Below, one piece after another: positions 1 through 12,296 of a stretch of DNA of 64,000 nt. The position numbers and the translations under genes were made by a program. Source of the stretch: Parietaria judaica. Taxonomy: Eukaryota; Streptophyta; Magnoliopsida; Rosales; Urticaceae. The stretch is taken from positions 42,215,732-42,279,731 of the forward strand of contig OX940862.1 of assembly GCA_954871525.1 (NCBI GenBank). Direction: 5' to 3'. Position 1 is the first letter of the stretch. Each line of letters opens with the position of its first letter. The notes beneath the pieces are model-generated. The model did no database searches. It was not told where the DNA came from and saw only the letters and a program-made list of their open reading frames with translations.

Positions 1-2176
1 AAAAAAAAAAAAAACCTCTACTATTTAACTAGTTCTTTCTATACACTGGTGCATCAGGTTGAGTTTGACTAGTGGAATATTACGTAAAATGAAGTTTCTA
101 CTTTCTCCAATAGGACAGGAATATAAGTGGATCGAGCACTATATATGTGTGCAATATCCATAAAGCTTGATTTCATATCTACTAGTAAGAGATCTCAAAA
201 CAATAATTGACTAATCACGGACCGATAAACATGGTAAATCATGAAGGAAAAAATTCTAAAATTGTATCATATATAACGCGACTAATAAGACTTATGAAAC
301 GAATATATTTGAATAAGACTAACGTTAGTTTAATAATGGTACGATAGTCTTAGTATGGTATTAAACTTTACACGGATAATTTATTATAAAATATATTTAG
401 ACATGATAAGCATGCACGAGAAATATTGGTCGTGGTTAACCCTACTTAACAATGATTTAATAGTGCTGTAAATAACATGCATTTATTAAAAATATATATA
501 ATTTTTCAGTTATTTCAGACGATTTGTTTTCTGTTGACGAATAATTTATAACTCAGGACATTATTTATCTATGTCTGTTAAGAGCTAGGGTTAAGAAATA
601 CTGCTAACTTCGAAGATTTAATTTGCATGTATTAGAAAAAACCGTTATTCAATTCCACAAAACCCTAAAGCATCCATTTATTTGTCGTCAATCCTTCGGA
701 CATAACGACAAAAGAGGCATAATAATCCACAACCTTTATTTTTTAAGTTTAATCAATCATCTTTCACTTTTTAGATACATGTTTGTTAAATAAAGAACTT
801 TACTCTCATACGCGAGCATGGTAATATCATCATGCAAAATTTATATACATAAGAAAATTTTCTGCATACATACTTGTAAGTCACGCGAATATGGCAGAAT
901 ATTCTCAAAAGAAAATTTTATGGTGAAATTTCTCAAACTCACGAAATTATAATTCTAGAGATACCTATATTGCTTAGTTAGTGTGGCGTAGAGAGAGATA
1001 ATGGCGCCACACTTAGCGGAACAATAGTACTTAGGGAATTACAATGTTACACACTTTGAGTACTTTCGATGTATCTTTTCCCTTGGGAATCTATGCCGCC
1101 ATATTAATGTTGACTTAATGATACTTATGCCGCAAATATTTCTAACTATATTTATCACTTTTCTTTGTCATTTGTGTGTGTGGATCGTATACAAGATGTT
1201 GCACTTGCACAATGAGAGATGATCAACCACAAAACTAAGGCATTGAAGATGATGCATTAAATACATGCATGTACTATATGTATACACACACGTATATTTA
1301 TGAAGTATATATGTATATAAATATATTTATATGTGTGGTAAATAGCTCAATGGCCAATGAGAGCTTGACACTTAAACTTAAATAGGCAGTGGCCACTAAT
1401 GCAACTAAACTATGCATACCTTTTGTTTCCATTTTGATATAATATTAACTAATCCTTTTACTATTTATAGATCTTATTATACAACAAACTTCTCTTTTAA
1501 AAAAAAAAAACAAACTTCTCTTATATAAATTAAAACTTTTTTCTGATAAAAACAGTGACGGGGCCAATTTATAAATATCGAGGGGCGGATATATTTTGAA
1601 GAGGCAAACTAAATATATTATAGATTAAAATTTTGATTAAATTTTATACAATTAATGCTCCTTTTTTTTTTCTCGATCATTAGAAAATTATTATTTTGTT
1701 AATAATTAAATTAGAAATGCTAGAAAAAAAAGATTCACAAAAAACAAGTATGAGATTGGTGTGGTCATTGTCATTTCATTAGGTCAACAAAATAGATTTG
1801 GTGTTCCCTACCATAATTCTACATTATCATTTTTGCGGTCTTCGAATATCCCTCACATCCTGCGTGTCAAGCTTCACTGCCCTCCACACGTGTGCGATAG
1901 TAAAATCATATAACTCCATATATATATATATATATATATTCTATTTTGTCCTATGTATATGTCACTATATTTTGTTCCTAATTTGTTGTACGTCCACGTC
2001 ACCAACCCAATCCATTAATTTCTCTCTCCTTATAATGAATCCACTTTGCTCCATTTCCATGTCAATGCCACGAGAGAGAGAGAGAGTTTGGTTGGTTGGT
2101 TTGTTTGAATTCTTATCTGAAACTCAAACACAAGTTATGTCAATCATTGTGGTTCCACAAATAAAATGTATGTTTT
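1..2176. other. AT-rich intergenic DNA, no gene seen
   Basis: The stretch is strongly AT-rich with frequent stops on both strands, and no open frame shows a recognisable protein. It holds simple repeats: a TA run near 1919-1939 and a GA run near 2071-2084. The longest frame (1798-2238) crosses the TA run and continues into the LTR of the neighbouring Copia, so it is not credible as a gene. Confidence 0.7.
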
Positions 2177-2848
2177 TGTTGGGGATTCACCCAGCAACCC
2201 GATACGAATATCGATTACCACGAACAAATGCGGAATAACACGATTGAATTGGACGACAAAGACTAACGCTTTATTGATCACGATGATGTTTGAATTACAC
2301 AACTGGTTACAAAAGATTCGATCTTCTCCAGAAGATGATCTTCCCGTTGAATTCAAACTCACAGCTCCTTTCACAGCTCCCTCCGACGACTCCACCTTAC
2401 GCTATACGATGTCGAGATGACCTTCGTCTTCCAGCGCTCTTCACGGTGATCGGAGATGAACCAGACCCAGAGAACGCCGGCGATCAGAACCCCGGTGCGA
2501 ACGAACCCCTTTGACGCCGCGAAGAAGCTCCGATAGATCCCCAGAGTGTGCTCCTCTGTCTGTCGTTCCCGAGCCTTCCCTCTCCGTACTCCGTCGTCAC
2601 CTTCGTCGTCGTATCCACCGTCTGACTCGCCTGAGAAGCTCTGTCTCTCAAGAACTCTCTCTTCTTGATTCTCTCTCTCTTTACTGTATGGTCTGGTTAC
2701 TTCTAACCGCTGTATGAGCTTTGCTTATATAGCCGTTGGCTCATCCTTATCGTCCCCGGATGGTGACTGAATGTCATCGCCCGATAGGCTCCTTATCTTT
2801 AAGTGACTGTGACACACATGATCTTGTGTCACCGATGGGTGATCAACA
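2177..2848 (-). repeat. 3' LTR of the minus-strand Copia
   Basis: Read on the minus strand it starts TGTTGATCACC at 2848 and ends CCCCAACA at 2177, the TG...CA ends expected of an LTR, and is 672 bp long. It directly follows the polypurine tract AAGGTGGAGAT of the element. The 5' partner LTR is not in the window, so the left boundary rests on the terminal motif alone. Confidence 0.7.
2724..2731 (-). promoter_or_regulatory. TATA box in the Copia LTR
   Basis: On the minus strand the sequence reads GGCTATATAAGCAAAGC inside the LTR, a good plant TATA box at the position expected for an LTR promoter. In this 3' LTR copy it would drive transcription leftward into the AT-rich flank. Confidence 0.5.
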
Positions 2849-2901
2849 ATCTCCACCTTGTCTCATCGTCGCTTATTGATAATTCGCCCCTGTCCTCGAG
2901 C

Positions 2902-5900
2902 TTAGGCGCTCGATCCACCCTTATCCTTCGGCTCTGGTTGGGTATCACCAACCCCGAGCTGAACCAAGCTCTGTTCGAACTTGCCGACCGGAATCACCTT
3001 GGTGATCATGTCCGCCAGGTTCTCATCGGTTCCGATCTTGAGAACCTTCATCGTATTCAACTCTACGATGTCCTTGACGAAGTGCAGTCTAATGTCGATA
3101 TGCTTGGTCCTCTCGTGATACATCTGATTCTTACACAAGTGTATCGCGGACTGGCTGTCGCAGTAAAGGTCGAAGGACCTTTGCTCGAATCCTAGCTCTG
3201 TGAGAAGCCCTTTCAGCCAGAGCCCTTCCTTAGCAGCCTCAGTGATCGCCACGTATTCAGCCTCGGTGGTCGATAAGGCCACGATGTGCTGAAGCGATGC
3301 CTTCCAGCTGACTAGATTCCCGAACACCTTGAAGTTGTATCCGGTGAGAGACCTTCGCTTGTCGAGGTCTCCTGCATAATCTGAGTCAACGAAGCCTTGA
3401 ATCACTGATTCCTTCGTCTCCTCGCTGGAGTAAATCAGGCCCTTGTCGGAACTGCCTGCCAAGTATCGGAGGATCCACTTGACGGCATTCCAATGCTCTT
3501 GCCCCGGGTTAGCCATGTACCGGCTTACCAAGCTTACTGCATAGGCCAAATCTGGTCTCGTGCAGATCATTCCGTACATGAGGCTTCCAACGGCACTTGT
3601 GTATGGCACAAGTCTCATTCTCTTCTCCTCAGCCTCTGTCGTCGGGCTTAACTCATTACAGAGTTTGAAGTGAGGTGCGAGGGGCTGTTTCGAAGGCTTG
3701 GCCTTCTCCATTTGGAACTTCTCGACGACCTTCCTGAAGTAGTCCGTTTGCGAGACGCTGAGGTAGCCTCTCGCGCGGTCTCTTCGGATGTCCATCCCGA
3801 GAATCCTTCTCGCTGGCCCCAAGTCCTTCATCTCGAACTCTGACTTCAATGAGTCCTTAAGCTTCCTGATTTCTCCAGTACTGCTGGAAATGATGAGCAT
3901 ATCGTCAACATATAGGAGTAAGTAAATACTCACACCGCTGCTCGTCGTTCTGAAGTAGACACAGTTGTCGTGTCTGCTCCTCCGATAGGAATTCTTCTGC
4001 ATGAATGTGTCAAACCTCTTATACCATTGTCGAGGAGATTGCTTAAGTCCGTACAAGGACTTCTTGAGAGAGCAAACCCAATCCTCTTTTCCCTTCTGCA
4101 CGAACCCCTCGGGTTGTTGCATGAGGATTTTCTCCTCGAGTTCTCCATGTAGGAAGGCTGTCTTCACATCCATCTGTTCAAGCTCCCAGTTGAACTTCGC
4201 AACCATCGAAAGTAGTACCCTTATCGATGTATGCTTTACCACTGGCGAGAAGACTTCATTGAAGTCTATACCTTCTCGCTGTGTGAATCCCTTCGCCACC
4301 AACCTGGCTTTGAACCTCGCCGGCTCGCCTCCTGGTGCACTTGGCTTCACCTTGTATAGCCACCGACAGCCGACAATCTTGCAGTTCTTCGGCTTCGGAA
4401 CAAGGACCCAAGTATTGTTCTGGTGAAGAGAGTTCATCTCTTCGTCCATTGCCGCTCGCCACTTCTTCTCGTCGCTGGACCTGATGGCTTCACTGAACGA
4501 GCGAGGCTCGTTGTCGATTTCAACACCTGCAGTGTTGAAAGCATAAGCCACCATCTCAGCGTGGGCGTATTTTATCGGCTTCCTGATAGCCCGTCGGGGC
4601 CTATCCCGAGAAAGTAGGTATCCCTCGTCGGGATTCTCCTCTTTGGCTCCTAGAGCCTCTTCCTCGCTGTCCTCTTCGCTGGACACCTCATCGCTGTTCG
4701 ATGAGACCTGCTCCCGATGATCTTGTTGGCTGGATTCTGCTCGATCTCTTCTTATCGGGCTTCCTTTACTACCGCTCGACGAAGCTTCATCGCAGGTACC
4801 TTGTCGGAACTTCGGAAGTTCCTCATCGCGGGATTCTCGTCGCGATAGCTCTTCTCGCATACCTTGTCGGGTATGCTCATCGGGAATTCCTTGTCGCAAA
4901 TTCTCTTCGCGATCACCTCTTCGGCCTTCTCGCATACCTTGTCGGGTATGCTCGTCGGGAATTCCTTGTCGCAAATTCTCTTCGCGATCACCTCTTCGGC
5001 CATTTTCCTCTGGGTTTCCGATAAGAGCTCCTCGGGTAAAATACTCCCGATGAGCCTCTTTTCGTCCTGGCTCATCGCAAAGCTCCACCTCAAGCTGAAT
5101 TCCGTCTCCTTCGTAGAGATCTTCAGGGCTTGTCGGGGTTGCCTTGCTTTCCAAGAAACTTTCTTCATTGAAAGTGACGTCTCGACTGATGATGCACTTT
5201 CGTGACTCCGAACACCAAATCCGGTACCCTTTAACTCCGTCGGGGTACCCCATGAACAGTCCTTTCTTGGCCCTCGGTACAAGTTTACCATCGTTTACAT
5301 GATAGTAAGCTGCACAGCCAAAGACTTTGAGTTTGGAGTAGTCGGTGTGCTCTGGTCGATTTGTCCATCGCTTCTGAGGAACTTCAAAGTCTATCGTAGA
5401 CGATGGCAACCTATTGATCAGATAGGCCGCTGTATGGACAGCTTCTCCCCAGAACTGTGATGACAAATTTTCCCTCGAGAGCATACACCTTACTCGTTCC
5501 ATGATGGTTCGGTTCATCCTTTCAGCGAGACCGTTCTGTTGAGGCGTGTGCCTCACAGTCTTGGATCGTCGGATGCCTGCCTTTCGGCAGTGATCATTGA
5601 ACTCCTCGGACAGATACTCCAATCCATTGTCCGTGCGGAGATGTAAGAGCCTCTTCCCGCACTGATTCTCAACAAGTGCGCGCCAGTTGACAAAGGCTTC
5701 GAAGGCCTTGTCCTTTGATCTGATCATATAAACCCAGAGCTTCCTCGAGTAGTCGTCGATGAAAGAGATAAAATATCTGTTTCCTCCATGCGAATCTACT
5801 CGTGCCGGTCCCCACAAGTCAGAGTGAACATAGTCAAGAACTGACTTGCTCGTGTGAGACCCCTTGCCGAATTTCACCCGATGCTGCTTCCCAAACACAC

Positions 5901-6186
5901 AGTGTTCGCAGAAGTCGAGCTTCTCCACCTTATCATTCCCGAAGCAGCCTCCTCGCTTGAGTATATCAAGCCCCTTCTCGCTGACATGCCCCAGTCTATC
6001 GTGCCATAGAGTGGTTTTCGACACTGTCGCTGAGATATTTGATGCTTCCCCGATGGCAGTCTCACCCTCCAGGATGTATATGCCATTGTACCGATAAGCC
6101 CTCATGAATGTCATCGCACCCTTTGTGACTTTTAAGCCACCCTTGCATGACTTCCATGAGTATCCCTGCTCTTCGAGGACACCCAA
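2902..6186 (-). CDS. Copia polyprotein fragment: integrase, reverse transcriptase, RNase H
   Basis: A 1094-codon frame without stops encodes the C-terminal two thirds of a Copia polyprotein. From the Met at 6186: the GAG-pre-integrase HHCC zinc site (H62, H67, C93, C96), integrase catalytic residues D123, D186 and E222, an acidic/basic spacer of about residues 370-530, a reverse transcriptase with YVDD at 759-762, and a Copia RNase H ending near the stop. The Met is internal: the frame stays open upstream to about 6282 with sequence typical of the end of the protease domain. Two 25-residue copies (bases 4851-4925 and 4926-5000) are duplicated in frame in the spacer. Gag and the protease active site are absent, so it is not autonomous. 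Family assignment is secure; current expression is unknown. Confidence 0.9.
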   Translation of the reverse strand: MGVLEEQGYSWKSCKGGLKVTKGAMTFMRAYRYNGIYILEGETAIGEASNISATVSKTTLWHDRLGHVSEKGLDILKRGGCFGNDKVEKLDFCEHCVFGKQHRVKFGKGSHTSKSVLDYVHSDLWGPARVDSHGGNRYFISFIDDYSRKLWVYMIRSKDKAFEAFVNWRALVENQCGKRLLHLRTDNGLEYLSEEFNDHCRKAGIRRSKTVRHTPQQNGLAERMNRTIMERVRCMLSRENLSSQFWGEAVHTAAYLINRLPSSTIDFEVPQKRWTNRPEHTDYSKLKVFGCAAYYHVNDGKLVPRAKKGLFMGYPDGVKGYRIWCSESRKCIISRDVTFNEESFLESKATPTSPEDLYEGDGIQLEVELCDEPGRKEAHREYFTRGALIGNPEENGRRGDREENLRQGIPDEHTRQGMREGRRGDREENLRQGIPDEHTRQGMREELSRRESRDEELPKFRQGTCDEASSSGSKGSPIRRDRAESSQQDHREQVSSNSDEVSSEEDSEEEALGAKEENPDEGYLLSRDRPRRAIRKPIKYAHAEMVAYAFNTAGVEIDNEPRSFSEAIRSSDEKKWRAAMDEEMNSLHQNNTWVLVPKPKNCKIVGCRWLYKVKPSAPGGEPARFKARLVAKGFTQREGIDFNEVFSPVVKHTSIRVLLSMVAKFNWELEQMDVKTAFLHGELEEKILMQQPEGFVQKGKEDWVCSLKKSLYGLKQSPRQWYKRFDTFMQKNSYRRSRHDNCVYFRTTSSGVSIYLLLYVDDMLIISSSTGEIRKLKDSLKSEFEMKDLGPARRILGMDIRRDRARGYLSVSQTDYFRKVVEKFQMEKAKPSKQPLAPHFKLCNELSPTTEAEEKRMRLVPYTSAVGSLMYGMICTRPDLAYAVSLVSRYMANPGQEHWNAVKWILRYLAGSSDKGLIYSSEETKESVIQGFVDSDYAGDLDKRRSLTGYNFKVFGNLVSWKASLQHIVALSTTEAEYVAITEAAKEGLWLKGLLTELGFEQRSFDLYCDSQSAIHLCKNQMYHERTKHIDIRLHFVKDIVELNTMKVLKIGTDENLADMITKVIPVGKFEQSLVQLGVGDTQPEPKDKGGSSA
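4851..5000 (-). repeat. 75-bp in-frame tandem duplication in the Copia pol spacer
   Basis: Two adjacent 75-bp copies (4851-4925 and 4926-5000) differ at a single base that I can see. Because 75 is a multiple of three, the 1094-codon frame is kept and 25 charged residues are repeated. The region lies between integrase and RT, a variable linker in Copia proteins. Confidence 0.9.
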
Positions 6187-6574
6187 AGAAATAAGATTTC
6201 GTTTGAGTCCAGGGACATACCTTACTTGGTTCAGGGTTCTCCGTGTGCCATCCTTGAGTCTTAATGATATCCAGTATTTTGTAAAATTACTACTTTGCCC
6301 TTTGGTAGTTGATCCGTTTATTATTTTTTACATTTTCTTTTCCAAACATATTCTCGTTTCTTCTTCACTTCGACGCTTTCTATTCCCAAGATCCTCTCTT
6401 CAGACTCCGAACGTTTTCTCTTCTCCATCGTACTCCTCGTCCTTCTGTTCTATTCATTCTGGTTCGAGAACGACTTCGCACAACTCGGCTTTCTTCTCTT
6501 TGCTTTCCTGGCACAGGACGATCCTTAAAAGGGTTTCTCCGATCATCGCCTTCATCCTCCCCAAAGCCACACAA

Positions 6575-8680
6575 ATGGAGGTAGATATTTATTTATTGAG
6601 AAACCTATGCTTTGTTTCGACTGTTTGAATCGTAATGATGTTAGGGTTTATACTATTGTTACGAAGTAGAACGAGAGTAAGGTTGGTTCTGTACGAATTG
6701 CAGAAATACCGCTAGAAGTTCGCCGTTGGTCCGAATATAATGCATTACCGCTATGTAAATATAAACAATTTTTGTACGTAGAAATACCGCTAGATATCTT
6801 AGCATTACCGCTAGGGTTTATACTGATGTAATTATGATTTGTTTATTAGCATTCAAATGCTTGGACATGCTTTATCTAACAAAATGATTTGTACCACTTT
6901 CGACTAGAGACCGATGAAGGGAACTTCCGTCGGATTACTGATTTGATCAAGTCACGACTGAGCGTAGAGGAGCTTCAGTGGTTTCGGACTACCCAATTTG
7001 GGCCTCTCTTGGATGTCCTCACTTTCTTTCAGTTTTATGAAAGGGTGATCAGAAACTTGTTTTGCAGAATCTTGGCAAAACAAAGGCATGGGGAGATGTG
7101 GATGACAGTGAACCATGTTCGACTACGATACTCCATTGACGATTTTCGCATCATCACTGGTCTCATATGTGAAAACATTCCAAATATGTTTACAAATTTC
7201 AATGATGAATACCCACATTGGGAATATCTCCCCCATTGTACCCCGTCGGTTAGAGAACGAATGTCCCTTCCTACAGAAGGATAAGTCCCAGTCAACGCAC
7301 TCGAGATCCGCTTAATGTTCGGTCTCACTCTGGGAAGTGCTGATAGGAAGAGGTTGGCGTGCCTGTGCTTCTTCTACGGAGTTCTGTTATCCGGGTCCAG
7401 AATCCCCGACCTAGTTTGGGCGTTCGTGGAAGACCTCGACTCCTTCGTACAATATCCTTGGGGCCGGAGCTCATACACGTATTCAATAAAGAATCTCGTG
7501 AAGACGGCAGCCCTAGAACTATCAGAAAATATGCCTGAGGATAATCTTGATGTGGCTCAGAATAATCCTGGTGTGCCTATAGTGCCCACGATAACCATTC
7601 GGGGGTTCCTCTTCCCACTTCAGGTATATGTGAAATATTTTAGTTAGCGGTATTACAGTTGCCTTCATATATATCAAACTATGACATGTTTATTTTCTTG
7701 CAGGTTTTAGCATACGAGTGTTTGCCGGATGTGCAAAGAGCCGAGACGGTCCGTCGTTCGGGATATTCAAGACCGCGTATCTGCAAATGGGCAACGAATC
7801 TAGGGCATATCGTACCAAGTATCCTTGATAATGGAATTCCCGATTACGGGGATGGTGATCTGACGGTTGGTTGATATATATTGATAGCGAAACCATTTTT
7901 ATTTTTGGAAGTAAAGAATACATGTATTAATTCTAACTTTATAACTTTTTTAGGGACAATTGAGTATGCTACTGCGGACGGATGTAGAAAATTGGCATCA
8001 CATACTAGGGGTGAGCATTTTAGACCCAACCCGATGGCCCAATCCAATCCGTTGAAGACCTGACCCCAATCTAACCCGCCCAATCTAACCCGCTCAAAAT
8101 TGGGTCAGATCGGGCCGGACCCGACTATAATTCCGGTCGGGGTCAGGTCGGGGTCTCCGAACCGACTAATATAATTAATATATATTTCATATTTATTTTT
8201 ATTCAAGTAGTGCAATCTTTAGTCTTTAAAAATTTCTCATTCTCAATTTTATTTACATTCAAAGACCGTTCAATCTCTCATTTTTATGTTTTACATTGTT
8301 TAGAGTATGTTTGTTTGATTAAATTTGTTTGGGGTATTTTGACTTAAATTTTGAGTTGCATTGATACATTTTTTTCATATTATTTTTTGTTATATAAGAG
8401 TAAATTTTAATTAATCGGGCCATAGCAACCCAAACCAACCCAACCCGATTTTTATCGGGTCAATTTGGTTCAGGCGTTAAAAAAAATTGGGTCGAATCGA
8501 GCTTTTTTTCGGAACCCGAAGTGATCGGGTCGGGTCCATAAAAAGCATCGGGGTGGCCCAACCCATGGTCACCCCTATCACATTCCACTGCCGCCACAAG
8601 GAGTACCGTACCCTGAAGTTGAGTTGGAAGATTTTTTTGAGGAGGAGGAGGACAACAGGATGGAGATGAAAAAAATATAA
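6575..8680 (+). pseudogene. DUF1985-type transposon gene, copy 1 (broken)
   Basis: A 5' leader with a pyrimidine-rich tract precedes a tiny first exon, ATGGAG at 6575-6580, followed by a GT intron. The next coding part starts near 6889 and shows the DUF1985 signatures TQFGPLLDV, then MWMTVNHVRLRYSIDDFRIITGL, then, after a frame change near 7280, FVQYPWGR. Introns are likely at 7624-7703 (GT...AG, phase 0) and 7866-7953. The last exon (7954 on) is interrupted by a hAT-type MITE at 8006-8577 and ends in an acidic tail at a TAA, 8678-8680. The family is plant-specific, of unknown molecular function, and is often linked to Ulp1-type MULEs. The frame change at about 7284 and the MITE make it a pseudogene. 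The first exon is assigned by similarity to copy 2. Confidence 0.6.
8006..8577. mobile_element. Non-autonomous hAT-type MITE inserted in a DUF1985 exon
   Basis: The 572-bp element starts TAGGGGTGA and ends TCACCCCTA, a typical hAT-type terminal inverted repeat. It is flanked by an 8-bp target duplication, TCACATAC at 7998-8005 and TCACATTC at 8578-8585 (7 of 8 match). The interior is AT-rich, has no coding frame, and is flanked by GGGTCGG/CCGACCC-rich subterminal repeats. The host exon resumes in the same reading frame after the right-hand duplication. Confidence 0.85.
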
Positions 8681-9128
8681 AGAGGACGAAGAGAACGAGG
8701 ATGACGAAGAGGTTTAGATACGCCATGTTTTAGTATGTTTTAATATTTTTGACTAGGATAGAAGAATAGATGAGTTTGTATCTATCTGTTGTAATATTTT
8801 GGACAACCATGTCAGTTTAACAATGGTAATTTTGGAGCTTAGATTTTAGTTGTATTAGAAAACGTTTCCGTTGTATGTAACACTCCCGCTAGTCATTAAA
8901 GTTGCGATTACCGCTATACTAATATTTTTCCTGCTAGTATATCTAAATAACACCAGCTAGCCATTATTCTTGCTCTTACTGCTAGTTACTTAACTTGCTC
9001 TTACCGCTAGTTACTAAACTTGTTACCACAAGCTATTTACATTGCTCTTACCGCTAGACTAATAGTGTTCCCGCTAGTAAATTTAAATCACTCCCGCTAG
9101 CTGTTATACTTTCGCTTACCGCTTGCTG
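8681..9128 (+). other. Non-coding spacer rich in the ACCGCTA motif
   Basis: No frame of interest is present. The segment is the 3' flank of DUF1985 copy 1 and contains about a dozen versions of C(A/C)CGCTAG, often spaced 20-50 bp apart. The same motif recurs in the introns and flanks of both DUF1985 copies and again at 35.5-38.8 kb. Confidence 0.55.
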
Positions 9129-9430
9129 TTAGTTTACCAAAATTACTAGTTTATCCTTTGGTAGTTGAGCGGGGGCGCGGTGGGCGGTTTATTTTTATCA
9201 CCCCCATTTTCTTTTATGGTTTTTTTTAAACAAGTCTTCTCCGTGATTAATGCACTTCGACGCTTTCTATTACCAAGATTCTCTCTTCGGATTCCGAAAC
9301 GTTTTTCTCTTTCCATCGTAATCGCCTCGTTGCAACAAGGGTTTCTTTTCTTTGCTTTTCCGGCGAAGGACGATCCTTTCAGCGACCAATTTCGCCAATC
9401 ATCGTCTTCATCCTCCCCAAAGCCACATAA

Positions 9431-10743
9431 ATGGAGGTAATCGTTTATTTTTTGTGAAACCCATACTTTGTTTTGACTGTTTTGATTCGTAATGATGTTA
9501 GGGTTTACTTATTTTACATGCAATATACTATATTATGTGGTTGACGAAGAAGAACGAGTGTAGGTTTGGTTGTGTACCTGTTAGAGCAATACCGCTCTCT
9601 ATTCACACTCCGTTCACGGAATACCGCTAGAAGTTCATCGCTAGATATCTATTTACACCGTGTTTTATATTTCCGATAGCAATTTCCCGTTGCTCCCTAT
9701 ATACCTTATTACCGTTATGTATAATTTCTAGAAACTAATCAAGTTATGATTTGTTTTTTCGCGGAAATAGCTATATAATATCCTAGCGCCGGATGAGTTG
9801 TACGACTGTGAGGTCATCACCGAAGAAGCAAACTTCTCCACGATCACGAATATGATTAAGGAGAACCTGAATGTGGGAGAGACTGAGTGGTTTTGGAGCA
9901 CACAGTTTGGACCTCTATTAGATGTCCACATGCACTACAAATTCTCTCCCCAACTGTTTTGGAATTTTATTTGGAGAAGCACTACACATCAAAAGCCATG
10001 TGAGCTGTGGATGTTGGTGAACAATGTTCCATTACGATACGGGGTTCGAGAATTTTCCATCATCACCAGGCTGAATTGCGCACCCCAGCCGAGCATTGAA
10101 GCTATCGTTGGACAACAAGAAATGAATGACTCATTCAAGCAACTGATGTGGCCAAATGCAGGCTCAAATGTCACATTCGATATGGTGCTGGAGAAATTAG
10201 ATAACAGTCATCTTTATTCAGTTGTGAGCAACGACGACAGGAGAAGGTTGGCATGCCTCAGCTTCGTCTTCGGGGTGTTGTTACCCCTTCCTGGTGAAAC
10301 TAGTTTGCATGTGGACTACTTGCGCTTGGTGGAAGACCTTGACGTATTCGTTCAATATCCTTGGGGTCGAGAGTCATTCCTAGGATCGGTACAGAAGATC
10401 CGGAATAGAGCAGTTAAGGAGTTGCAAAAAAACATCCCTAGACAAGGAAGAGAGATCCCGATAATGACAGTTCCGGGGTTCATACATCCGCTTCTGGTAT
10501 ATATGAAATGGTTTTAAGTTATTTATTTACAATCGACATCTTATGTGCGAATTTAACATGTTAAAATTCATGTAGATTTTGGCATACAAGTGTTTTCCTG
10601 GTGTGGCACATGTCTTAGCGGACCAAAGGGAGTCCGAGGAGGCACCTCGTATGTGCAAATGGAAAACGCGTCCAGTCGGGAATATCGATCTTCACCGCCT
10701 GTCAATTACAACCGAAGAAATACCGCTACATATTCCCTACTAG
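9431..10743 (+). pseudogene. DUF1985-type transposon gene, copy 2 (C-terminally truncated)
   Basis: The layout matches copy 1: a pyrimidine-rich leader, a first exon ATGGAG at 9431-9436 with a GT donor, then a main exon of about 9787-10496. The main exon is uninterrupted, with TQFGPLLDVH, ELWMLVNNVPLRYGVREFSIIT and FVQYPWGRESF marking DUF1985. A donor at 10497 and an acceptor ending at 10575 lead in phase 0 to a short exon ending at TAG, 10741-10743. The protein is cut short where the 400-bp tandem array begins, and no Ulp1 peptidase follows. Better preserved than copy 1, but there is no sign of a complete product. Function of the domain is unknown. Confidence 0.6.
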
Positions 10744-12296
10744 ATAAATTCGTGCACATATGCGAAGCAATGCATGTTCCACTCGATCAGTTCTGTCTTA
10801 TTTTCACTTAAAAAGGTAATACACTATTAAATAAGGTTAAATAACTTTAATTTCTCCATTAAAACTAATTACCGCTAACTGATTGTCTTATCCGCCGCTA
10901 GACACTCGAACGAATACCGTTAGGTGTTACCTACTAGAGATAGTCACTAAACACCTAGATGTATTGTAGCGGGATGAGAGTAAAAGCGGGGAGGTTCAGT
11001 GTTTCTATTATATGGATTCATTTTGACCTCAATGTGCATTATTAGGTTCACCGTGACAATTATTAGTAAGTGAGATGGATAATAGGCGGATAATGAGTAT
11101 CATAAAGAACTAGCTAGTTCGTTGGATCATAGAAGAAGTCTATATCACTCGTGCACGTATGCGAATCAATGCATGTTTTAATCCATCAGTTCTTTCTTAT
11201 TTCCATTTAAAAGGGTTTAACACTATTAAATAAGGTTCAGTAACCTTAATTTCTCCAACAAAACTACTTACCACTAATTAAGTTACTTATCCGCCGCTAG
11301 ACTCCCGAAGCAATACCGCTAGGTGTTTCCTACTAGCAGCTCCTACTAAACACTATGCGGTATCGTAGCGGGAAGATAGTAGGAACGGGGAAGTTCAATG
11401 TTTCTATCATATGGATTCATTTTCCCCTCAACGTGCATTATTAGTTTCACCGTGATAACTATTGGTAAGTGAGATGGATAATAGGAGGATAATGAGTATG
11501 ATAAAAGAACTAGCTAGTTCGTTGGATCATAGAGCAAGTCTATATCACTCGTGCACGTATGAGAAGCAATGCCTGTTTCAATCCATCAACTCTTTCTTAT
11601 TTCCAACTTAAAAGGGTTTAACACTATTAAATAAGGTTCAGTAACCTTAATTTCTCCATCAAAACTACTTACCGCTAATTAATTTACTTATACGCCGCTA
11701 GACTCCCGAAGCAATACCGCTAGGTGTTTCCTACTAGCGGTTCCTACTAAACACCTTGCGGTATCGTAGCGGTATGATAGTAGGAACGGGGAAGTTCAGT
11801 GTTTCTATCATATGGATTCATTTTGCCCTCAATGTGCATTATTAGGTTCACCGTGACAACTATTGGTTAGTGAGATGGATAATAGGCGGATAATGAGTAT
11901 GATAAAGAACTAGCTAGTTCGTTGGATCATAGAACAAGTCTATATCACTCGTGCACGTATGCGAAGCAATGCATGTTTCAATCCATCAATTCTTTCTTAA
12001 TTCCACTTGAAAGGGTTTAACACTATTAAATAAGGTTCAATAACCTTAATTTCTCCATCAAAACTACTTACCGTTAATTAATTTACTTATCCGCCACTAG
12101 ACTCCCGAAGAAATACCGCTAGGTGTTTCCTACTAGCGGTTCCTACTAAACACCTTGCGGTATCGTAGCGGGATGATAGTAGGAACATGAAAGTTCAGTA
12201 TTTCTATCATATGGATTCATTTTGCCCTCAATGTGCATTATTAGGTTCTTCGTGACAACTATTGGTAAGTCAGATGGATAATAGGCGGATAATGAG
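10744..12296 (+). repeat. 400-bp tandem array, left part
   Basis: Homologous blocks recur every 400 bp: the marker AACTAGCTAGTTC lies at 11108, 11508 and 11908. A diverged first unit overlaps the end of the DUF1985 copy 2 gene. Each unit contains several ACCGCTAG / CTAGCGGT motifs. The array stops at 12296, where the LTR of Gypsy copy A starts, and resumes at 35344. Confidence 0.9.

Larger units (their letters stand above)
2177..6282 (-). mobile_element. Copia LTR retrotransposon, 5'-truncated
   Basis: The element reads right to left. It keeps the 3' LTR (2177-2848), a purine-rich tract just inside it (about 2849-2860) and a long pol frame. Gag, the protease active site, primer binding site and 5' LTR are missing. 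Copia homology stops at about 6282, where the sequence switches abruptly to the leader of a DUF1985-type transposon gene. The rest of the Copia is not elsewhere in the window, so this is a truncated copy and its target duplication cannot be checked. The intact frame suggests it is younger than the heavily mutated elements to its right. Confidence 0.85.

Noticed and set aside
1798..2238. 146-codon frame in the left flank
   Set aside because: It crosses a TA microsatellite and runs into the LTR; no recognisable protein and low-complexity content.
4752..5291. 179-codon minus-strand frame
   Set aside because: Shadow frame over the in-frame pol spacer and its 75-bp duplication.
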